NCBI RefSeq assembly: GCF_037042905.1
Contig: NC_087262.1
Span: forward strand, 22,977,501-23,041,500
Length of the DNA: 64,000 nt
Origin: Lytechinus pictus
Taxonomy: Eukaryota > Echinodermata > Echinoidea > Temnopleuroida > Toxopneustidae
Direction: 5' to 3'
Shown here: positions 56,781 through 64,000 of the stretch, piece after piece
Layout of the letters: each line of letters starts with the position of its first letter
Position numbering within the stretch: position 1 is the first letter of the stretch
The notes under the pieces: generated by a model
Database searches by the model: none
Seen by the model: the letters and a program-made list of their open reading frames with translations, nothing else
What the model was told of the DNA's origin: nothing
Made by a program: the position numbers and the translations under genes

Positions 56781-57348
56781 ACTGACAGTCTTTTCTTTGA
56801 GGAATAATGTGGACAAGTACTTTGATTTCAAACAGGTAAGATACCAGGTATTTTTCATGATTCTGCAGGTGTGAATAAGCTTATGAGGTGTTTAGAGTGG
56901 TGACATCAGTCAGAAAATATCCTTGTCAATAATTTGATGTTCATTTTGTTCTATATGTCAATGTAATTTTTATTAGATGAAGATGTGGAACTATGTGTAA
57001 ATCTGGAAAGTTATCAAATAAATATACTGTATGTGAACATTAACTCCTGTTGTTTTTATACATTTAATGACAGGTCAGTTTGTATGAAAATTAAACATGA
57101 GAATCATGGATTGATTAACAGAAATAGGCAACCTCGGTTGAAGGTTTATACCAAACACTTTTCATGAATCCAATTGTATCAAACACATTTTCTTAAAATG
57201 TTAGTTTCTCTGAAATATGTAACTACAACCCAGTCTGTATTTAGTCTATCTTTTAGTTCAATAACTGCCAAAAGTCAAAACAATTTTCAGATTAGATATG
57301 CAAAGCATGTGTGATTCAGTCTTTCTTCATATAATTGGAACAGGTGGG

Positions 57349-57513
57349 CATTTCATAAAGTTTTTCGTAAGTTACGAGCGATATTACGCATGACCGGTAA
57401 TGATATAGGTACACCAGATTTTCATAGGTGTTGATTTAGTTCTTGAGAAAGGGTCACCATTTGTTTGTATGTTGCTCGTAACTTACAAACAGCTTTATGA
57501 AACACCCACCACA
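57349..57513. repeat. Short foldback repeat, GTGGGCATTTCATAAAG ends
   Basis: GTGGGCATTTCATAAAGTTT and TTCGTAAGTTACGAGCGATA mirror GTTGCTCGTAACTTACAAAC and AGCTTTATGAAACACCCACC. Confidence 0.6.
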
Positions 57514-57912
57514 TTTCTGAGATCCCGAGAGATTTTTTGGCAGATATATGTTTGTTTTTGTTAAAACGTGGAAACAACATACCACTTGGGAAGGTAGGGT
57601 AGATTTTTTTTTCAGTTTAGGTTCATTAAACCAGCTGTGATGTCAGAATTGACCCCCCCAAAAAAAAAAAAAAAAAAAAAAAAATGGGAAAGCTTTCCTC
57701 ACATTTGTCTATATTTTGTATCACATGTTTCTTGTTTGGGCATAAGACTTCAATAAAGCAGTGGAAAATAATGAAATTCTTTAAATTTGACTAACAAATG
57801 GGATGTTTTATTAATCTATAGTAGGCTTACGTGTACAGCAATGCAGTTGATTGGGTCATTCAATCTGATATATCAATTCATTGGATCTGGCGCTTTAAAG
57901 AAAAGATGAATT

Positions 57913-58493
57913 CTCGGAGGGGCCACTTCCATTGATGAGTGGAAACCATGCGCGACCATGGGGTCTCGAAAAGCACCCTAAACACGTATTTTCCATATTC
58001 TGGAAATGCACCCCTTAACAAGTATTGGTGTGTGAAACCCTACCCTTTACAAGTATTGGAAACAAAATGATACTATTGGCAAGTATTCCCTGAATTGGAC
58101 CCCTAAACAAGTACAGCGATATTTCAATTGTTATGTCACGTCAGTCGTCGGTTTTACTCTTGCCTACATCATTGGGTTAAGTATATACAGCCCCATCCCC
58201 CACACCTCGCGCAAATCGTACTCTAAACACGTAGTGTTGACTCTTGGGGCAAAAAGTAGATCCTTTATAAAACAAAATAGTCTAATTTTTTATACCCTCG
58301 CAAATTTGACCCTAAACACGTAGCCTTCCTAGCGAAAATAGATACCCTTTTTTCATAATTTTAGTGTTTTTGACACCCTTATTACGTTACGTACGTACGT
58401 AACGTGCCCTATCTTGAAAAAGACATCTTTTTTACGTGTTTGTTTGGTCGCGCATGGTATCCACTCATCAATGTAAGTGGCCCCCTCGGGGGT
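57913..58493 (-). mobile_element. MITE copy 2, inverted orientation
   Basis: Reverse-complement relative of the element at 36073 with the same GGCCACTT terminal inverted repeats, GGTCGCGCATGGTATCCACT and internal ACGTTACGTACGTACG. The flanks GATGAATT and GGTGAATT look like an imperfect 8-bp target duplication. More diverged than copy 1. Confidence 0.7.
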
Positions 58494-59218
58494 GAATTGC
58501 CAATTTGACTACACTTGATATGTCTGATTTCTACAGTTTGTCAACTAACCATTTCGGCTGATTTAGCCCATTTACCATTATCTCTCATTCCAGTAAGGCT
58601 ATACCAGAGCTGCCAATCTGAACAAAAACATTTCAGTATTTAAAAGCTCAAAATCAGCATTTTGGTGGAGATCAGTATGCTTGAAGAAATACCATAGGAC
58701 AATGGTCCAACACCCCTTAGACTAAATGGTTAGATGAACTTTCAATTGAATAAAGTAAAAGATAATACATGTACATGTAAGTTGATAAAGTGGAAATTAA
58801 ACTTATAATTTGGCATTAGATAAAGAGGCCGAGTGAAGTATGGAGAAGACCAAATGGCCTGTATTCTGAACTCAGGATTAAATTAACCCTGGTTTAAATT
58901 TTTGGTTTAACTACATGTATGGAGAGCCAATTGTGTCACAAATCCCTATCAGTACACCTCCAATTTATTAACTTATTTGACACTCAAATTGTTCATAATT
59001 GTCTGGGAATTATATATTTTTCTTCATTATGAAAGCAAAAGCAAACAAAATAACATAAGAAATATAATCAGATTTTTTGCATTTTTGGCTCCCCATAATT
59101 TTAGTACAGAGTTAGACCATGGTCCAAGTTAAACCCGACTTCAGAATACAGGCCAGAGTGTTTATTCCATTATGTATAAGGCTATCTGAAATGTAGACTA
59201 ATTGCTTAGTAGACCACC

Positions 59219-59357
59219 AGGGGAGCGTTTCATTAAGCATTTTTTATCCGACAAGTTGTCAGATCTAACAATTTTCCTTGATTATGATAGGTGAGAAGCA
59301 CCATTACTATGGTAACTGTCTGATAAAATGTCTGACAAGTCCATTCATGAAACACTC
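59219..59357. repeat. Short foldback repeat, GGGGAGCGTTTCAT ends
   Basis: GGGGAGCGTTTCATTAAGC start, CATGAAACACTCC end, and TTTTATCCGACAAGTTGTCA mirrored by GACATTTTATCAGAC-type sequence. Related to 3495. Confidence 0.55.
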
Positions 59358-61861
59358 CAGTAGAAAAAAATAGACATAAAAGAAAGTAAACAAAGGCTCA
59401 ATAACTGATTTCAACTCCATAGTTTCTTCCATCAGTGGAAACAATTACATTTAATAAACTTTTGTGTCTTTTTCTTTTTTTTCTTTAAGATATAAAATAC
59501 AACATACAACATTGGCTCCAAATTCACAGCCAAGATACACATTCATTGCTAATTAGCTGTACATTATGTACATTTTTTTTCTCATTTTTTTCATTTACGG
59601 TTTACCTTACACATTTCTTCTCTAAAATGAATTGAGTAAATACAACTCCCCTTCTAACGGCAAGTTTCTAAAAGAATACACAACTAAAAAAGTAAGTAAA
59701 TAAAATATGCAAGAGAAACTCTTATTCCCCCACAATAAATAAAACAATGTAATATCCACTTACCGATAATACAAGATAGATAAGTAGCCAATATTTTATT
59801 TGAAGGAAAACCAAGTTACACAAAGATCATGCATCTAAATATCTTGAAAGCTGATACATAAGTGATGAATCTAGAGTAACATATAAATAATTTACCCTCT
59901 CTTACTTCACAAATACCTTACTTTATGAATAACATAATAAAACATGTTTTGAAAAGAGTTAACAAATCGTGAATAAAAACCTGTATGTGCATTTTAACAA
60001 ATCGTGAATCATTGTGGTAAATGTTTCCCAATACTCAGAAAGGAAATTCTTTGAAATAACTATGGCATACATGTACAAATTTTTTTTTTTAATCTTGAGA
60101 ATCAAATTGGCAGACAATTGGAATTAGAAGAGATAAATCATTTTGTGCAAATTAAATTGAGATACATTATATGCAGAAAAACCAAAATATAATTACCATG
60201 GTGATAATACATACATAACTGAGCATTTCCACAAATTTATCAACATTTTTGTACGTTGTTGTCCTTCCCCCATTTTTCTAACTTCAATTCATGAGCTACC
60301 CAAGTCATGATCGTTTGAGAGCACTGCAATTGTTCATTAGAACCAGAAAACGGACAAATGATTTCAGGGAAGGTCCTACAAACAGAGGGTCGCATTTCAT
60401 GGACTTGCTCATCTGTAAAGCGCTTAGAGACATTGTTCTGATAAAGCAGAATATTTTCATACCTGACAACCCTTAGGGCCAACTTAAGGCAAAGGAACTA
60501 ATTACTAAGAAATTTCTCGAAATGGAATATCTGACTCAAACAAAACTTCAGATAATATTCTGCCATTCCTAATTTTTTGGGGTTTTAAATAAATCTCTTT
60601 TGTAAACATATACACTGTTACATGCAGAATCTTTTTTTTTCATCACACCTTGATATGAAAGCATGGAAGCGTTCATTTAATGAAAGAGGACTCAAAAGCG
60701 AGTTAAACTCAAGCTGAAAATTCTTTCAATATTCTCTTCCCAATACAGCCGCATCAAATGGGTGAATATATACAATTACATGCTAATCTTAAACAGAACT
60801 ATACAGTGTGATGACATGCCTTGGAGGATAACTGATCAATATATTTCTGTGTCTCCACGAGCCGAGGTTCGAAGCGTACACGTCTTACGAGCCACCATAA
60901 TCATCATTCTCAATAATAAACACACTCTTATGTACAAAACAATCCTATAGCAAATGGTAGAAATACCTGCAAATCCTATTCAAAAGCTCCAATTTCTCCG
61001 CCCAACTCCCCACCTTCACACGCAATCCCTTACAACATGGTGATAGACTTTGTGTGAAATGGCACTTGGCTATAGATCTCAACACGTAAAAGGTATGAAT
61101 GCTGTATCTGGTGCTATGTCAGACAAAGCTTGGGTATTTCCAGTTCCCAGTGTCGTCACCAGAAATCAATGCACATACTTTTGAGTCCAGAAATTCCATC
61201 ATCGATGAATATAGAAATGTAACATTAATAATCATCAAACAAAGACATAGCTTTGATCATTCACAATCATATGATATACTCTCTGCCATTCCCCAAGTCT
61301 TGCTAAATATTTCACAATACTTCTCCAACAGACCAATTTAACCTCCCTGCCAACAAATCATGTCTACATAGAGTAAACGAGATAGTGGTAACATTCATGT
61401 TTGCGGTTTTAAACACAACTCTATCCTCGACCTAATACCACATGCATTATTCCGATCTCTCTCTACTATCCCCTCTTTAATCCAAAAGCATTTATAACAA
61501 CAGTATCTCCACATTGAAGTTTACAAACTATGAGCTAGGCTCCTGACAAATGAAACAAACAAAATATCTTGTCCAACTTGACAATCTTATAAACTTAAAA
61601 GCTGAAGTATACATGTAAAACTTGACATACTGACAACATAGAATCAAATCATTGCATGCTATGTACAGGAAATCATAGACATGGGGGTCAATGGTCACCC
61701 TAAAGTGAATATGTTTCAAACTTGTAATTAATACTAGTGGGGAGATCTTGGCTTAGTATTAAACTTAATTTTATTGAATATGATATTCTTTCACTACATT
61801 GTAGATACGTGGTAAGATTTTGCTAACAATATATCTTAAAGAAGATACAACCAATGAATTG

Positions 61862-61886
61862 TTTATTTATTATTAATCTCTTTATT
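61862..61886 (-). terminator. Cluster of minus-strand AATAAA motifs
   Basis: Three copies of TTTATT on the plus strand at 61862, 61866 and 61881 read as AATAAA on the minus strand. They could end the transcript of the possible minus-strand gene whose stop is at 63746. Confidence 0.2.
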
Positions 61887-62340
61887 ACAGGGTCCAGTGA
61901 CTTGAATCTTACTACAAGGCAAATTCTAAATTTTTTATCTTTCGGAGGCTACTTTTCACAATTTCGTGCCTAAATATGAAACATTGGATAAGCTTGAACA
62001 TTGCATTGAATGGAGATTTTCCTGGGGCAAATTCGCTACGAGCCCCTACGTAATTTTTTTCCTGCAATTAATTCTTTCCAATGGATCCTAAAATAATGTA
62101 CCAAAGGATACTGGGCAGTTCCATACCAATCTTTTTGTGTGTCCCACCTCATGCTTCTCCAATCTACATCCACTTCAAAACTTCCTGAGCCATGATTATT
62201 TGAGAGCATCACAACTTTTCAAATGAATTACAACAGAGAGATAAATCATCTAGAAGGTCCCAAATGCAAGGGGTTGGATGTGGATACTTTATGCCCTACT
62301 GTGACATGTCTGTAAAGACTCCTCTAGTGAGTCAAGAAAC

Positions 62341-62600
62341 CTGGGCCCTGTCTTACAAAGAGATACGATTGATCCCATCAATCATAACTCTATGGAAATC
62401 CATCAGTGTCATAATTTTCTTATACAGGAAATTTGCAAAATATCTTTTGTAAACAAAGGAGAACACACCAAAATGTCAAGAAATCAATGAATTTATTAAT
62501 ATACATTCGTTTCTAAATTTTTTTTAAACAAACATGTATTTTAGATGTTGACTTTGCTGGCTTTCCATAGTTGCGATTGATTGGTAAGACGGGGCCATGG
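62341..62600. repeat. Foldback repeat, GGGCCCTGTCTTAC ends
   Basis: GGGCCCTGTCTTACAAAGAG and ATACGATTGATC mirror GCGATTGATTGGTAAGACGG and GGCC. A related half, ending CTTTGTAAGATGGGGCCC, lies at 56130-56200. Confidence 0.55.
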
Positions 62601-63745
62601 GGCCCATAACACAAGGCTTAGCAATCATCGTAGAAGAATATCATCACGACTGTCTGCATTTACCACAATGTAAAATGTACACAATCAATCATGAAAAATA
62701 TTCAGGGTAAGAACATAGTTATTCAGGTATGCATTGAATTTGAATTAGCCATTTTGCAGAACAAACTACAATTCGGTTATGAATGTAATGATCAATTGTG
62801 AAGTTGTTTTTATACATGGAGGTGTGCTTATACTTGTACAATACCATCCTGAAGAACAACGAGAGCCTAAAGAAGACAAATATAGATTATCTGTATATGA
62901 AATGATATGTGTACACTGACCTAGCTTGCATCACAACAATACAAGTTGAAAATCAAATCAAAGTGTTTGGCAAAGAGAATTATAAACAAACTCTTCATTT
63001 TGTGGTGATATTTACAATGATTTCCCTATATATTTACCAGTACATAATACTTGTATGATGAGAAATTTTCGGCAAACTCTGGATTTAGGATGCAGATTTT
63101 TCCAATCTTAATCTTGGAAATGGAAATAAGTGGAAATAATATTGAAGCAGCATGTCATTATACAAATAACACAATCAATAAAACCACTAAGGCAAAAAGC
63201 GTATTTCGCAAAAATTCAACTCACAGGCCTAAAACATTCAATGCACACAGAACATGAAAATTCTGATATCTATAGTCAAACACAAGAAAAAAGAAACTCA
63301 AAAGGATGTATTGGTTACGCAATATTGCTGCAAAATCACAAATCTATTGGACTGTACAAATTACAGCTTATATCAATCATAACAGAATAAAACCCAAACA
63401 AATTGGATTATGTTAGAAAAGCTCTGCCACAGTTGGTGAAAAAGATAAAACTTTCTTTTGCCTGTAAGCTGTAAGTGACACTAAAGAGAAAATAGCTGGA
63501 GTGACTTACAACCTCATCTGCAGAAACAGGTCATAAGTCTCAATAATCTTATTTCTGTGCGTACATCATGCCGCATGCAGAGGCATTACACAAGCAGGGG
63601 GTTGTCCCACGATATGAAGGGGGTAATGCTTGTAGTTGTTGGGAGTGTGGTACACGTGGCAGCGATGAAAACGGCGACGGATCTCGACGAGGTACGGAGA
63701 GACGGACACTTGGTAAATGGCGAAGGAGGGTGGAAAGGGCGTGTA

Positions 63746-63805
63746 TCATACAGTGTAGAGACTCTTTGCCATAGACCCCGTCTTCGTCATTGTGTCTTTA
63801 TGTGC
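63746..63805 (-). CDS. Possible terminal exon of an unidentified minus-strand gene
   Basis: On the minus strand a long pyrimidine tract ends in TTTCCACCCCCAG at 63806. It is followed by AHKDTMTKTGSMAKSLYTV and TGA. The stretch 63560-63805 is GC-rich against its surroundings. Downstream on the minus strand come several kb of unique AT-rich sequence with AATAAA motifs (61862-61886), as in a long 3' untranslated region. Another frame (63568-63710) is also open with C- or G-ending codons. The call is weak. Confidence 0.25.
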   Translation of the reverse strand, partial: AHKDTMTKTGSMAKSLYTV

Positions 63806-63828
63806 CTGGGGGTGGAAATTGTGGCGAG

Positions 63829-63915
63829 ATAAAGAGAGAGGAAAAAAGAGAGAGAGGGAGAGAAAAGAAAGTGATAAAGAAAGAGAATGAGGAAGAGAGA
63901 GAGACAGTGGAGAGA
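63829..63915. repeat. GA-rich tract
   Basis: AGAGAGAGGAAAAAAGAGAG-type. On the minus strand it would be the pyrimidine tract before the possible terminal exon acceptor at 63806. Confidence 0.8.
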
Positions 63916-63956
63916 ATAAAATATGAACACTGCATTCAACAAGATCTGATAAATAA

Positions 63957-64000
63957 ACAAGTGGAACGCCTCTGGCAGTCTCGCCTGCATTACGCGATTT
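63957..64000 (-). mobile_element. DR1-repeat element, 3' end on minus strand, cut by window edge
   Basis: ACAAGTGGAACGCCTCTGGC and AGTCTCGCCTGCATTACGCG are the reverse complement of the 3' terminus of the copies at 28606, 39108 and 41876. The rest lies right of the window. Confidence 0.75.

Larger units (their letters stand above)
54036..63745. other. Region right of the Frizzled-domain gene, no certain gene
   Basis: It contains a SINE, a large foldback, the inverted MITE copy and short foldbacks up to 59.4 kb. From 59.5 to 63.5 kb it is mostly unique, AT-rich and repeat-poor, which would suit a long 3' untranslated region on the minus strand. No coding exon can be supported between 54.1 and 63.5 kb. 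Confidence 0.45.

Overview
This is a window of animal nuclear DNA from a marine invertebrate, most likely an echinoderm. The evidence is AT-rich sequence, GT-AG introns of 0.3 to 14 kb, vertebrate-like exon structures, and a very high load of short palindromic (foldback) repeats and micro- or mini-satellites. The species cannot be read from the sequence. Most long open frames here lie in simple repeats or transposon remnants. The real genes are split into short exons, so I rebuilt them by matching splice sites and codon phase by hand.

Three protein genes can be assembled. (1) Positions 463-10806, plus strand: the last 12 coding exons of a long-chain acyl-CoA synthetase of the ACSL1/5/6 type. 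Its first exons lie left of the window. (2) Positions 13924-16491, minus strand: a complete-looking three-exon gene for a 401-residue protein that I do not recognise, convergent with the ACSL gene. It is preceded by a CpG-rich stretch with CRE, NRF1-like and RFX X-box-like motifs. (3) Positions 19142-53932, plus strand, head-to-head with gene 2: a five-exon gene spread over 35 kb. It encodes a 558-residue protein with a signal peptide, one ten-cysteine Frizzled domain, a Ser/Thr/Pro-rich stalk, one membrane segment and a 306-residue cytoplasmic tail without any recognisable enzyme domain. All four of its splice junctions join in phase. This architecture matches no Wnt-receptor class that I can name and is the most interesting gene in the window.

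From 54 kb to the right edge no gene is certain. A possible terminal exon of a minus-strand gene with a long 3' untranslated region lies at 63746-63805.

The introns hold most of the unusual DNA. One repeat family of 0.83-0.97 kb (three full copies plus one at the right edge) carries repeated nuclear-receptor DR1 sites. A MITE with an exact 8-bp target duplication has a second, inverted copy 21 kb away. A CpG-rich element is built of near-perfect palindromes. A 0.83-kb foldback lies near 48 kb. Many 130-180 bp foldbacks share GGGCCC- or GGAGC-type ends, and in several places one element is inserted into another. A copy of the DR1 repeat lies only 28 bases after the splice donor of the Frizzled-domain exon. 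Retention of that intron would give a secreted Frizzled-domain protein with a transposon-derived tail.
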